A stretch of DNA of 64,000 nucleotides from Eremomyces bilateralis CBS 781.70. Its lineage: Eukaryota; Ascomycota; Dothideomycetes; Eremomycetales; Eremomycetaceae. Location: the NCBI RefSeq assembly GCF_010015585.1, contig NW_022985078.1, positions 562,322-626,321 on the forward strand. Direction: 5' to 3'. The notes beneath the pieces were generated by a model that saw only the letters and a list, made by a program, of their open reading frames with translations, was not told where the DNA came from and searched no databases. Below are positions 11,953-22,219 of the stretch, one piece after another; the stretch's first letter is position 1; every line of letters begins with the position of its first letter. A program made the translations under genes and the position numbers.

Positions 11953-14203
11953 TCAGAGCAAAAAGCGAAACCCTTTCCCAGCCGCCTCCTCCGGCACGGC
12001 GCCACCCGACGACATGACCCCATCCACATGCTCTCCGCGATCCAGCTTCTTGTTTAGCCGCTGCAGCATGAAATAAAGGATCGTCGCCATCACGAGCGCC
12101 ACAAACAGCGTGGCGCAATTGACGCTCATCGCGACGGCGTATCGCGGCCCTGCCGACTTCGGGTAGAGATACGAGGCCCAAATTTGAGCACAGTTGGACA
12201 CGGCGTTGATGAAGGCGAGGCTTGCTGCGCGCTTTGAGGGAGGTCGGGGGATACAGTTGGAGATGTACCCCAAGATGACGACTAGAATAGTAGAGGTCAG
12301 AAATGGAATCCGTTCAGTCTGGTCAGTGGCAACTAACCGTATGAGCTTGAGTCAGGTTAGTGATTGTTCACAAGTCAATCAAGACTTAAATAAATAGGCA
12401 AGTTGGAACACTTACGGATAGATTCCTGATAACATGAGCATCATTGCTACATATCTGTAGCCCGCGTTAGATGGAAATGTTTTATGCTATCAAGTAGTCC
12501 TTAATTGATGACCTCACCTAGGCGCCACCGCCGTTGTAGCCGAAGCTAATATAAACGCTGCAATCCCAACTAGTAGGGGTAAAGAGATATGGCGGTATCG
12601 TTCGCCAGTGCGGTCTGCATGCCATGCGTTTAGAAACGAGGTAATGACGGCTAGGACGTACGGCGGCGCAGTAAGTAATAATGTGGGAATAGGGTTGTAG
12701 CCCAACGTCTCCACTCTAATTTTGGTAAGCCGGATTCAATGACTGGAGTGGAAAGGGGGAAGTGAAGGGGTTACTCACACGGTGGGGAAGAAATTCGTGA
12801 TCGAGGCGGCATTCACGACTGCTGTCAGCTGAATTGCAAGGATGAACACCTTGATATCAGTTATGGCTAGCTTGAAGCCATGCCAGAATGTCTGATCGGC
12901 GCTACCGGTCCAGTCATCCATGCCTATATCTTCCTCCAGCCTATAGATCGCAAGCTCTCGTTCCTCTTCCGAAAGCCATTTGGTGGTTCGAGGAAAGTTG
13001 GGAAGGATAAACGCGGCAGCAATAGCTATGACGATTGTGATGGCCCCTTCGATGTAGAAGATCCACCTCCATGCCCGTAAACCGCGAGCCCCGTCCATAC
13101 CGTCTGCTACACCAGCGGTAATGAGACCTGAGAATGCGCCTGAAATGAGGGACCCTGGAAATTCTTAGCCCTTTTTTTACAGTGTCAGGATACTTGGGGG
13201 GTTACCGGAGTAGAGGATGGCAGTGCGGAATCCTAGTTCCTTACGAGTGTACCAGCAAGACAAGAAATACAGGCAACCTGGCTGTTTTCATATTAGTTGT
13301 GCTCACCAAGTACACTGAAGACGTGATACATACGAAATACGCAGCTTCAACGAAACCCAGGGCGAATCGAACCGCAACAAGGCCACCATAGCTATTTACG
13401 GTACCTGTCAGAGTGCTGACAAGTCCCCAAACCACCATGCAGGTTGAGAGGTATATGGATGGTCGTCCGATCTTGTTCAACAGCAGGTTCGAAGGCACTG
13501 TTTCCGATTAGCAGTTGAGGAGGACCATGGAAGGGGTCAAGGGGTCAAGGGGTCAAGCCTTTTACCTTGCATTAGGACATATCCAACGAATAAAATGCTG
13601 ACCGCAAGTTGAAACTGAGCGCTGGTAAGTTGTAGCTCATCTGTGGTGTGTCAGGAACGGCCAAAAAGTCGCTGCCGCTTTTGGACTGACCTTCAAGTCC
13701 GGCCAACCTAGCGGTGGCTATATTGTTCCTGTCCATGTCAGCTACCATAGTGGCAGCTTTATCAGTCCTCCCTACATACCTGTCTAAATAATTCCTAATC
13801 CAATGGCGTCAGTGAAAGCGTGAAAGCCAGTTAATTGCAGGCGCGTACATGATATACCTAACTCTTGTCAGTGGGAGGGTGAGCTAACAACGACAAAGAA
13901 GTACATAATTATGACCATAGGAAGCAGACGGAAATCAATCTTCTGCACAAGTTTCCGTTCGAAAGAGACGCGATAATCATAGCTCATCGCTCCAATTGAT
14001 GCGGGAGGCTCGATAGCCCTCCGTGCTGAGGCAGCACCAATGCCAGTGACATCTCCATGCGAACGAAATTCATCGTGGGAACCCCTCTCTTTCACAGGAT
14101 ATTTGTCCATGCTTTCTCTAAAGCGTCTCTGAGATGAGGCCATGTGAAGCGATCTAGTGGAAGATGAGGATGTAGAATAGAGGTGGGAATGGTTTAGGAG
14201 CAT
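11953..14203 (-). CDS. MFS transporter, allantoate permease (Dal5) type
   Basis: Plasma-membrane organic-anion/vitamin symporter of the fungal Dal5-like (ACS) family; the substrate cannot be told from sequence. Exons on the reverse strand: 14203-13905, 13857-13849, 13794-13780, 13728-13691, 13640-13566, 13497-13334, 13281-13206, 13154-12779, 12715-12518, 12454-12416, 12345-12338 and 12281-11953, giving 541 residues. Joining the tiny exons rebuilds the family signature: MVIIMY, IMNYLDRNNIATARLAGLE, QLAVSILFVGYVLMQ, PGCLYFLSCWYTRKELGFR, and GIYPSYVVILGYISN in the C-terminal half. All introns are 36-72 nt with GT...AG borders. Alternative starts are Met at 14143 and 14110. The gene looks intact even though no long open frame spans it. 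An intron near 13530-13556 holds a tandem GGGGTCAA run. Confidence 0.88.
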
Positions 14204-14823
14204 GAAAAAGTGGGAAATTCATGTAACTAAATAATGATATGGCATTTTACCCAGTGTCTCTTTGCGACCATCATGATCATCATGACCATCATGACCGCTT
14301 TCCGTCTCACAATGCCTTGGTTTGCGGGATTCTCCAGGGAGACCGAACTCCCGCTGATCTTCAACGTCACTTATGCACAATGCTCTAGGGAAGTGGGAAT
14401 CCATGACATTTAGGAAAAATCCTAGGGGGCCGTCATTTCATTGGAGGAGGTTGCATGCGATCGTCACCAGTTACTCAGCCACTTCGTTTCCTAATCAAGC
14501 AGGTCGTCTTGGTTCATAAAATAGGTCTGTGGTGCATAAGGCGACCGTTCTGCCCCAAATCATCACTTGCGGAGCTAGCACGGCAGTGCCCGCGACGGTG
14601 CCTGGGTGGGGATACTGTGTAAGTGTGTAGTGCCAGGCCTGCAGTGTCAAGTGTCCGTGGCGGTGTCCGTGCCTCCGTGGCGTAGGTCACACCGTCACAG
14701 CACGTGCTTCAAGTTCAGGAACCAAAGAATCAGAAAGCTGGAGAGGAATTGTATTTTCATTAAAGACCATATTTTCAATTTCACCACCATCTTCACATCT
14801 CTTTCAATTTTACACCATCCAAC

Positions 14824-16278
14824 ATGCCGAAACGCGGCAATTTTTCAGAGGAAACCCTTCAAAAGGCACTTGAGAAGGCCAGAGATCAAAAAAAAGAGGG
14901 GAAAAAGGTCAACTTCTCGGCTTTGGAGCGCGAATTCCAAGTCGGTCGGTTGGTCATTAAGGGCCGTCTTGAGGGCACCCATACATCATATTCCAACCGC
15001 TCGCGTTACCAACGATCGACCAAACTCGATGAAGGACAAGAAAGGGCTCTTATCGAGTGGATTCATCTTCTCGATACAAGGGGAGCGCCTCCGACACCGA
15101 ACGAGATCGAAAATTGCGCCAATTCTATCCTCCGCCGGAACGCCCCAGACTCGACCCAGCCGCCTCAGGTTGGTAAGATGTGGAAATATAACTTTATTAA
15201 ACGTCACTCTCTTCCTCTTAATGATCGAAAGCCAATCAAAGAGGACCGTCTCTACGCTAAGGATCTTGAGGTTGTTCGCCATTGGTTCCAACTCTTAACG
15301 GAACAGGTCGTGGAGCATAAGATCGATGCCCGGAATATATATAACTTCGACGAAAGCGGCTTCCGCCTTGGAGGGGGAAAACGTCAAAAGGTGGTTAGTT
15401 TCCAACCGGAGGCTAAACGAGGTAGTTCGAGTACGGAGACAGGCGAATCGGTTACCGATATCGAGTGTATTGCCGCCGATGGCTTCGTTCTTCCGCCCTA
15501 TTTTGTCCTTAAGGGTGAGAACCATCTTGAACGGTGGTACGACAGTCCTCGTATTCCAGGCGACTACCGGATCAATATCTCAACCTCTGGCTGGTCAAAC
15601 GATCTAGTTGCCTTCGATTGGATTCAACATTTCCACCGGCATACGCAGCACCGCGTTACCCTAGGCGGGAAACGGCTTCTCCTTATGGATAACCATGGGT
15701 CGCATCTTACGAACGATTTCATCGAATTCTGCCATGCCGTTGATATTATTCCCTTTCCATTTCCGCCTCATACGACACATTTCCTTCAACCTCTAGACGA
15801 CAAGCCGTTTCTTGCCTTGAAGTACTATTTCCGGCAATCGAATACCAAGGTTTCACGGTGGGGTTTCTTCGCGGCCGATAAGGCATCCTTCCTCGATGAG
15901 ATGCCTCAGATTCGCGAAAACGCCCTTAAACCACGTACCGTTCGAAATTCCTTTAAGGAGAGGGGTCTTTGGCCGATAGATCCGGAGAAGATTCTATCAA
16001 TACTTCGTGATCAGAGGGATGACGGCCCTGATCTTCAAATATACAATGGGTCTTCTCCTCCACCAACCTCAAGTATTACGGCCACTCCAAGCGTATCTCC
16101 ACCCAATACCATTCGAACGGCACGCCGGAGACAGATGAAGATCGTAAATACGCCCGAGGCCCTATTTTCGAGCCGGAAATACCAACGTCGCATCCGCCAA
16201 GCGATCCAGGCCAATATCCGGGCGGTCAGGCTCCTGGAGGAGCTTCAGGTCGTAGTTTCGGATATCCAACGCCGCTAA
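14824..16278 (+). CDS. Pogo/Fot1-type DDE transposase, C-terminal tail cut by a stop
   Basis: 484 residues. The N-terminus resembles a Psq/CENP-B-type helix-turn-helix DNA-binding region (MPKRGNFSEETLQKALEKA, then NFSALEREF). The DDE catalytic core shows all three acidic sites: NFDESGFRLG near residue 177, LLMDNHGSH near 290, and LQPLDDKPF near 330, where relatives usually read LQPLDVG. The enzyme would cut and reinsert the element at TA. The frame ends in TAA at 16276-16278, but the same frame is open again to 16500 and encodes a basic tail. That tail (HVKMGLSQTGALDVRQAKRHI) resembles the QKGG...LTVxQAR segment of relatives. The stop is thus best read as a nonsense mutation removing about 74 residues. 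Activity is doubtful. Confidence 0.85.
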   Translation: MPKRGNFSEETLQKALEKARDQKKEGKKVNFSALEREFQVGRLVIKGRLEGTHTSYSNRSRYQRSTKLDEGQERALIEWIHLLDTRGAPPTPNEIENCANSILRRNAPDSTQPPQVGKMWKYNFIKRHSLPLNDRKPIKEDRLYAKDLEVVRHWFQLLTEQVVEHKIDARNIYNFDESGFRLGGGKRQKVVSFQPEAKRGSSSTETGESVTDIECIAADGFVLPPYFVLKGENHLERWYDSPRIPGDYRINISTSGWSNDLVAFDWIQHFHRHTQHRVTLGGKRLLLMDNHGSHLTNDFIEFCHAVDIIPFPFPPHTTHFLQPLDDKPFLALKYYFRQSNTKVSRWGFFAADKASFLDEMPQIRENALKPRTVRNSFKERGLWPIDPEKILSILRDQRDDGPDLQIYNGSSPPPTSSITATPSVSPPNTIRTARRRQMKIVNTPEALFSSRKYQRRIRQAIQANIRAVRLLEELQVVVSDIQRR

Positions 16279-16500
16279 AGGCAAGAGAAAAGGTCAAAGA
16301 CCGAGCGGCATGTAAAAATGGGCCTTAGCCAGACGGGTGCCTTGGATGTCCGGCAGGCGAAGAGACATATCGATGCGCGGGGCGAGGAGGGGCGAAAGGC
16401 CAAGATTAGGAAGGCACAGCAGGAATGGGGGCGGGAAAAAAGAGAAGGGAACATCTCCCATACAGGAATTACCCGTGGAGGAGGAGAATTTGGGTTTTAA
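16279..16500 (+). pseudogene. Detached C-terminal tail of the transposase
   Basis: In frame with the transposase and directly after its TAA. It encodes a basic, coiled-coil-like tail ending at TAA 16498-16500. It has no start of its own that is likely to be used. Confidence 0.6.
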
Positions 16501-17267
16501 TTTTAATGCGTTGCCACTTGCCAGAATTCGAGTAATACGTCTCTGATATCGAAATTGAAATTATGATCTATAATGAAAATATGGTGTGGGTCCAAGGGCC
16601 ACGGATACTCCGTACTTATCACCACTGAAGTAACTCGCTAATTACGCGATCAACATTCAACCGTGATTAGGACTTCAAGACTCGCCCGCCCTGTCAAGTG
16701 TCAGCACAGTGTGTGGCTGAATCATTGAAATGTGGCTGAGTTCTGCGGAGGCGCTTGATGCCCCAGGCTACAAGGCATAAAAACATTACCCTCCTACCAA
16801 GCCACATGCCGTCCAATCCTTCGGCTTCCCATCCTGTCTTGGGCCTGTCCAGTCACACATGGGCCGACCGAAGTTGGCCCGACGGGCTCAGGAATCAATC
16901 AATCAATCCTGTCCAGCCACGCCAGCCTGTGCCTGAACTGGTGGACACCACGACACCAGGCGCTGGCTGAGGGTGTTGTATTTATTAATCGACATCTGCA
17001 ACGAGCTTTATCCGCGAAGACCCCAACTCTACGGCGTAGATTCGAACACAATAGGTACGGAGTATTGCAAGTGGTTTTGCTGTGGTTTTCCGTGGAGTTA
17101 TACATTATTCGGATAACTCATCCGGGCGGCGAAATTTTTCATGCTAGCATCCCGGTGTATTACACAGAGTCCGTCCCTTTAAATTAACCTATCCATTTTA
17201 TTGACTGTTTTATGTCGGCACAGGAATTCAACGTTTAATAGGAGATGGGTCTGAGTTTTCGGAAATC
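16501..17267. other. Intergenic; end of transposon and promoter of the Sng1-like gene
   Basis: It holds two copies of the TACGGAGTA word (about 16604 inverted and 17055). No coding potential was recognised. Confidence 0.55.
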
Positions 17268-18893
17268 ATGGGAATGGTTTCGTGGCTGAAAGCCTGGCTG
17301 CCCTCCAGACGATATCCTAAAGCTCATGCTCGTCGCTTTTCAATCAGCCATCCAACGGTTCGACCCGACCGACGGCCTTTCTTCCGAGCGGCCGGCTTGA
17401 ATTTCGCGCAATTGCAGATTGTATTCTTCGCTTTATTTGCGTACATATTCGCGGCCTTATTTCAGCAAACCGTTCATGTCCACAACCTTCAAATTCTTTT
17501 CGTGGATTACGGTGGAGGAGAGATTGGGAATGCGGTTCGCGGAGCATATTCCCAGTTGCGCGGGGACGGCTTCCCAACCTTGATCGAGCGGGATGCCTTA
17601 GAATTCTCATTGCTGAATGCAGATATTGAGCAACAGATGCGAGAGGAGGTCTGCCAGCAGCGGTACTGGGGAGCAATCTTTACAAGTCCGTCGACGGAAG
17701 CGATTTTGAGCGCTGCGGGTAACCCGACACCGAACGACAACCAGTCCCACGCGCTTCACCTGGTTTGGAACGAGGCTCTGTATCCACAAGTCTCCGATGC
17801 TACCATCTTCCAGAATATCCAACGGTTATCCAGCGTGGCGGAGAACGCATACAGATCAACTATAGCCGCCAGCGTGCTCGGAGTCGCCTCTTCCACCTCT
17901 CAACAGACTCTAGAGTCGGTCATCGCCATCCTTTCGAATCCTTGGACGCTAAACTCTGTTAACATCAAGCCCACGACTCATGGTGCTCGCCTGATTTACA
18001 ACAGTCTCGTGTTCATCTTGATCATGCTTCAAGAATTCTTTTACCTCGGAACCATTAATGGGTTGAGCACACAGTTCCGCATCTACCCACGAATCCATCC
18101 TCTTCGTATTATCACGATACGGAGCATGATTTCGATATCTTACACGTTCGTTGGGAGTCTTTGCACCACTGGAATGATTTGGGCGTTCCGCTACGGTTGG
18201 GACGTGGGCGGCAAAGAGTTTATCGCGACGTGGACGATTCTATGGCTCCTCGCACACGTCAATTTCTGCATTTTGGACGTGATGACGACCATTACTCCGC
18301 CTCCCTACCAGCCGATGTTGCTTGTCACCTGGGTCATGTGTAATGCCGCCAGCCTCCTAATACCTTTGGAACTATCCCCAGGCTTCTATCGCTGGGCTTA
18401 CGCGCTTCCGGCATACGAAACATACCAAATATTGGGCGATATCTGGTCTGGTGGATGTAATCCGAAGCTCCACCGTGCTTTGCCGATATTATTCTCGTGG
18501 GAGGTCATGGGCTTCATTGCAAGTGGGATTGGAGTCTATCGGCGGTGCCACCACTCCCTCGTGGCAGAAGAGTTGCAGGAAGAAGCATTCCAGAAGAAGT
18601 TGAACGCTGCTGTACGGGAGGCACGAAAAGCAGAAGATGACAGCGAAGAGACAGAAAAGTTTCGGAATGATACTTCGGCTATGGAGGCTCCAACTTTCTC
18701 CACGACGGGCACACCCATGCCTCCTACTCCGCATGTGGCTGAACCCTCTATTAGGAGAGTGGCTACCGCTCCCGAAAGTTTATCAATCAGGAGGCCACGT
18801 TGGAGTAGCGTCAGTTATGGACCCTGTTTTCCGTTAGCCTTTGGATCCGGGGAGCAATCTTTAGAGTCCGGAGAGGCGGTGGTAGATGAATGA
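17268..18893 (+). CDS. sng1: Sng1/DUF3533-type membrane protein
   Basis: Single exon, 541 residues. The layout is that of the fungal Sng1 family (ABC-2-like membrane domain). A short basic cytosolic head is followed by one membrane span at about residues 47-67 (LQIVFFALFAYIFAALF) and a large non-cytosolic domain with VDYGGGEIGNAV. A cluster of five or more spans then follows from about residue 245 to 430 (LIYNSLVFILIMLQEFFYLG, ending near the LSPGFYRWAYALPAYETYQI stretch). The cytosolic tail of about 110 residues has a charged coiled coil (EELQEEAFQKKLNAAVREARK). In yeast Sng1 affects drug resistance and plasma-membrane lipid asymmetry; the role here is inferred. The gene appears intact. Confidence 0.8.
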   Translation: MGMVSWLKAWLPSRRYPKAHARRFSISHPTVRPDRRPFFRAAGLNFAQLQIVFFALFAYIFAALFQQTVHVHNLQILFVDYGGGEIGNAVRGAYSQLRGDGFPTLIERDALEFSLLNADIEQQMREEVCQQRYWGAIFTSPSTEAILSAAGNPTPNDNQSHALHLVWNEALYPQVSDATIFQNIQRLSSVAENAYRSTIAASVLGVASSTSQQTLESVIAILSNPWTLNSVNIKPTTHGARLIYNSLVFILIMLQEFFYLGTINGLSTQFRIYPRIHPLRIITIRSMISISYTFVGSLCTTGMIWAFRYGWDVGGKEFIATWTILWLLAHVNFCILDVMTTITPPPYQPMLLVTWVMCNAASLLIPLELSPGFYRWAYALPAYETYQILGDIWSGGCNPKLHRALPILFSWEVMGFIASGIGVYRRCHHSLVAEELQEEAFQKKLNAAVREARKAEDDSEETEKFRNDTSAMEAPTFSTTGTPMPPTPHVAEPSIRRVATAPESLSIRRPRWSSVSYGPCFPLAFGSGEQSLESGEAVVDE

Positions 18894-19581
18894 AAGAAGC
18901 TCAAGGATTTCGAGGAGACCCTGACGGCCAATTCACCTGTCCACTGTCAGCATCTAACATTTCGACACGCGGTGACCGTCGAGTGCCGTTTTAGAGGGAA
19001 CTATTAGACACACTCTATACACTATTGTTTAGATTATGGTAGGGCTACCCCAAGAAGGGGTGGTAATAGATCACAAGTCTCCAGGGCAAGAACCTGGTTC
19101 CGGGTGGGTTGTGTGCACCGATACGAAAATCATGGTGGAGGACAGGCTCGTTGAAAACCGGTTCCCGATCCATTGGCGATGCGGTGCGCCTAGTGCTGTG
19201 GCTCCCGAGTTTCATAGTCATGCATTTTCAGCCAATGTATCGGTTACACAGAAGTTATACCAAGGGTGGATAATAGACACCGAAACTACAAATAGATGGT
19301 GCGAGCCTGTAGCAAGGATGAAGCATTTTTACGGCAGAGGCTTTTTGTGATTGATGGTTCCAGCGTGGAGTCGTTAAAGGCTAGCTGCTACTCATCAGGT
19401 TGCAACAATCTCCCAAGTACAGCACCGTACTCGAGAAGAGGTAGGATCGACGCTTGGGACAGATTTGTTCGCCGTACGGGTATTTAAAGTACACATCAAC
19501 AGGTGGCGCACGGAAACGTCACCGATTTTTTTTCTCGCGCCATCACCATCGCTGCACAGACTTCACTCTCACTTTCCGACG
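18894..19581. other. Intergenic, promoter of the alpha/beta hydrolase gene
   Basis: About 690 bases. The short frames at 19036-19350 have no recognisable domain. Nothing else was seen. Confidence 0.5.
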
Positions 19582-20909
19582 ATGCGAGTCTTTGTGGGTT
19601 TACTTATCCTCCTCGGTTTCGTCGTGGAATCGATCAATTCGCGTCCTTCTATGAGGAGTCGAGTCTGGTCCAATGCGAGAGTAGTCCATCGGGAGTACTT
19701 TTATAGTGGAGGAGAATATGTCAAAGTGACGGTAATTATCGTCCGCGATTCCGATCCTGGCAATGTCTAAAGTGAAATAACAAGTCTGGAAACATTACGG
19801 ATCAATACATGGTAGGCCAGATCTATGTCGAAAGGCTCACGCCAGAACAAATCGTTCATAATGATCCTATTGTGTTCATTGCAGGCGCTGGCCAGACTGG
19901 AACGGTAGTTGCGATCTGCTAGAAATCGCTACACGGAACGAGGCACTGACCTTTTCTCTAGAATTTCTTGGAGACACCTGATGGGCGGCCTGGATGGGCA
20001 TCTTATTTCCTTGAACGAGGCTTCGTGGTGTATTTGACAGATCAACCCGAGCGGTAGGTTCATCGAGCCAGCAATCAATGCCACAACTGACCAAGTTTTT
20101 GCAGTGGCCGATCACCATGGCTTCCCGGTAATGGAATCATGGCTTCGGTCGGTACAAGAGTAATTGAGTCCTGTTTCACTGCTCCCAGTGACTTTGGACT
20201 CTGGCCCCAGGCTCATCTCCACAATCAGTGGCCAGGTACGGGGCGGATTGGCGACCCGGTGTTTGATGCTTTCTACGCGACACAGGTGCAATTACAGAGG
20301 AACAATACGCTATCAGAAGAAAGGAATGCGAAGGCTTATACTGCATTGATGGACCGAGTTGGCCCTGCGCATCTCATCGTGCATAGTCAAGCCGGATCAT
20401 ATGGTTGGCGAGTGGCCGACGCACGACCTCAGCTAGTCAAGACCCTCATTGCGCTGGAACCAACAGGGCCGCCTTTTGAGAACGCATTTCCATTTGAGGG
20501 CAGGGAAAGAACGTGGGGATTAACAATACTTGAGATTTCGTATGACCCCCCGGCTGGCCCGAACGCGGAAGAATTGAAGACAGTCAGAATTCCGCCACGG
20601 GAGGCGAACAAATCCGAGTGCATTTTACAAGCCGAACCCCCGAAGAAGCTGAAAAATCTTTCCAAAGTGCCGGTGCTCGTCGTCACGGGGGAAGCCAGCT
20701 ACCATCAGCCGTACGAATGGTGTACGGTCGAATACTTAAAGCAGGGAGGGGTGGATGTAACGTTCCTCGACCTTCCACAGGAGGGTATCTATGGGAATGG
20801 ACACATGATGTTCATGGAGAAGAATAATATGGAGATTTCGGAAAGGGCTTTGCATTGGTTGCTCGAATATGAAGTGAAATTGCATATCAGCGAAGAGAAT
20901 GCGCTTTGA
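19582..20909 (+). CDS. Secreted alpha/beta hydrolase
   Basis: Four exons, 19582-19731, 19785-19904, 19962-20053 and 20105-20909, give 388 residues with the frame closing exactly. The N-terminus MRVFVGLLILLGFVVESINS is a clear signal peptide. Alpha/beta-hydrolase marks follow: the oxyanion-side strand IVFIAGAGQTGT, QPERGRSPWLPGNG, and the nucleophile elbow as H-S-Q-A-G with Ser at about residue 215. VPVLVVTGEASYHQP comes before the acid, and the catalytic His is probably in YGNGHMMFMEKNN. The elbow starts with His instead of the usual Gly, as in other fungal members of this group. Substrate unknown; an esterase or lipase-like activity outside the cell is the natural guess. The start at 19582 is chosen because it gives the signal peptide. 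Confidence 0.85.
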
Positions 20910-20974
20910 CGTGTTTGTCCTACTCTAAACAGGGTCCAGAACCCCCGAAGGATTCTCAAGATATCTTAACAAGC

Positions 20975-22219
20975 TCATGGAGTTGCACCGGTTAGTTGAA
21001 CCTGATAATCCAAGCCTTGGGCAACAACACCGGTGATAGAAAATGCATCATACAAAGCCAGGCTGGATGGAGTATTCGCAATAACCAAGGTCGCCTCCTC
21101 ACCACTTGCTCGGGTTGCCTCGCCGGCGCCATTGGCCAAATCCACATAGCGCACGCTTCCGTTTTGAGATCGAATCGCCAAGGTTGCAGTAAAAGGAGCA
21201 TTGGCCGTGACTTTCGCCGTAACTGCACCAGTACCTTTCAATGGGATTATGCTCGCTCCCATATACAGGGGCCTTCGATTCCGTTTAACTCGATACGTCC
21301 CACTTCCAGTGGAATCGAGATTCGAGTAGTTAATTCGGGTCTTCAGCTGTTGGAAAAGTTGCTGTGCTTGGGTATGGCCGATGTCCACGTACGCCATTCT
21401 AGCCCAGTATCGTCCGATAATTGTTTGAATAGGCGTCGATTGCGCAACCCGTTCCAGAGCATGAAGTGGCGTTTCGTTGCTTTTTTGCTTGTACTGCCTC
21501 ATCATCTCTCGTACAGTCGTCGGTCCGAGATTGGGATACTTGTCGGGGTTGTTGGTCACGTACGTGAGCAATGGCCATGATTGATAATAGTTGCCGGATC
21601 CCGTTGATGCATCAACAATGGTTTGATGGGAGGAGCCGATGACCTTGTTCAAATCAATTTGTGTGCGGCCTTCAGGCTGGTTGTATTGCGCCCTGGCTTT
21701 GGCGCAAAGCGGGGATGTCATGAAAGTATCGGCTACCCAATTTGCCATGGGTTCCCACCAAGCACCGGTTCGCTGTTGATCGACCCAATTCTTCTCATGG
21801 TATGCTAGAGCGTGTCCAAATTCGTGAACCGTGACAGCCGGATCCGCAATATACCGTGTGACAACTTTGAGGTAGCTGTATCCGGTACGAGGGTCCGAGA
21901 ACATTTGACCGGCGGCGGCGCCAAGAGAAGAAACCCCATAGATGTTCATCTTAGAGTACGGTCCACGGTTTGACGCATCGTTGAAGGAGAGTCCAGTCGA
22001 CCGCCAGCCTAAGTCCCCAATGAAACAGGTATAGGCAACTTCCAGTTCTCGGACTGCCGCATCGGCCTGGGTGGAAGACGCACCAAATATTCGGAAATGA
22101 GGCGACTCTTTTGAAACCCTTCCACCTCCGCCCACATTGTTGGCTTGGAAGGTGGGTTCCGTAGTTTGCGCTCCAACTTGGAGCGCTGCCAGCGCTAAGA
22201 CGGAAACTATACAATGCAT
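20975..22219 (-). CDS. Secreted HEFGH metalloprotease-like protein
   Basis: Single exon of 414 residues whose N-terminus (MHCIVSVLALAALQVGAQ) is a signal peptide. A zinc-binding motif HEFGH lies at residues 132-136, with a further His at 141 and a Glu at 156 in WWEPMANW. HEXXH followed by a Glu about 20 residues later is the gluzincin arrangement, so a zinc protease fold is likely. The C-terminal 110 residues look like a beta-rich, noncatalytic domain (YMGASIIPLKGTGAVTAKVT). I do not recognise a named family; it could belong to one of the DUF-type fungal putative peptidases. It lies convergent with the secreted hydrolase next to it, 65 bases apart. Confidence 0.75.
   Translation of the reverse strand: MHCIVSVLALAALQVGAQTTEPTFQANNVGGGGRVSKESPHFRIFGASSTQADAAVRELEVAYTCFIGDLGWRSTGLSFNDASNRGPYSKMNIYGVSSLGAAAGQMFSDPRTGYSYLKVVTRYIADPAVTVHEFGHALAYHEKNWVDQQRTGAWWEPMANWVADTFMTSPLCAKARAQYNQPEGRTQIDLNKVIGSSHQTIVDASTGSGNYYQSWPLLTYVTNNPDKYPNLGPTTVREMMRQYKQKSNETPLHALERVAQSTPIQTIIGRYWARMAYVDIGHTQAQQLFQQLKTRINYSNLDSTGSGTYRVKRNRRPLYMGASIIPLKGTGAVTAKVTANAPFTATLAIRSQNGSVRYVDLANGAGEATRASGEEATLVIANTPSSLALYDAFSITGVVAQGLDYQVQLTGATP

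Larger units (their letters stand above)
14473..16741 (+). mobile_element. Pogo/Fot1-type DNA transposon copy (ends tentative)
   Basis: A transposase gene sits alone between two unrelated genes. The decamer ACTCAGCCAC at 14473-14482 recurs inverted at 16732-16741 (GTGGCTGAGT), and TGTGGCTGA is repeated once more at about 16712. These could be remnants of short terminal inverted repeats, but similarity outside the decamer is weak and no clean TA duplication flanks it. The ends are therefore provisional, while the presence of the element is firm from the transposase. Confidence 0.45.

Noticed and set aside
11953-14203. Transporter as a pseudogene because no long frame exists
   Set aside because: Eleven short introns with consensus borders restore one continuous 541-residue chain.
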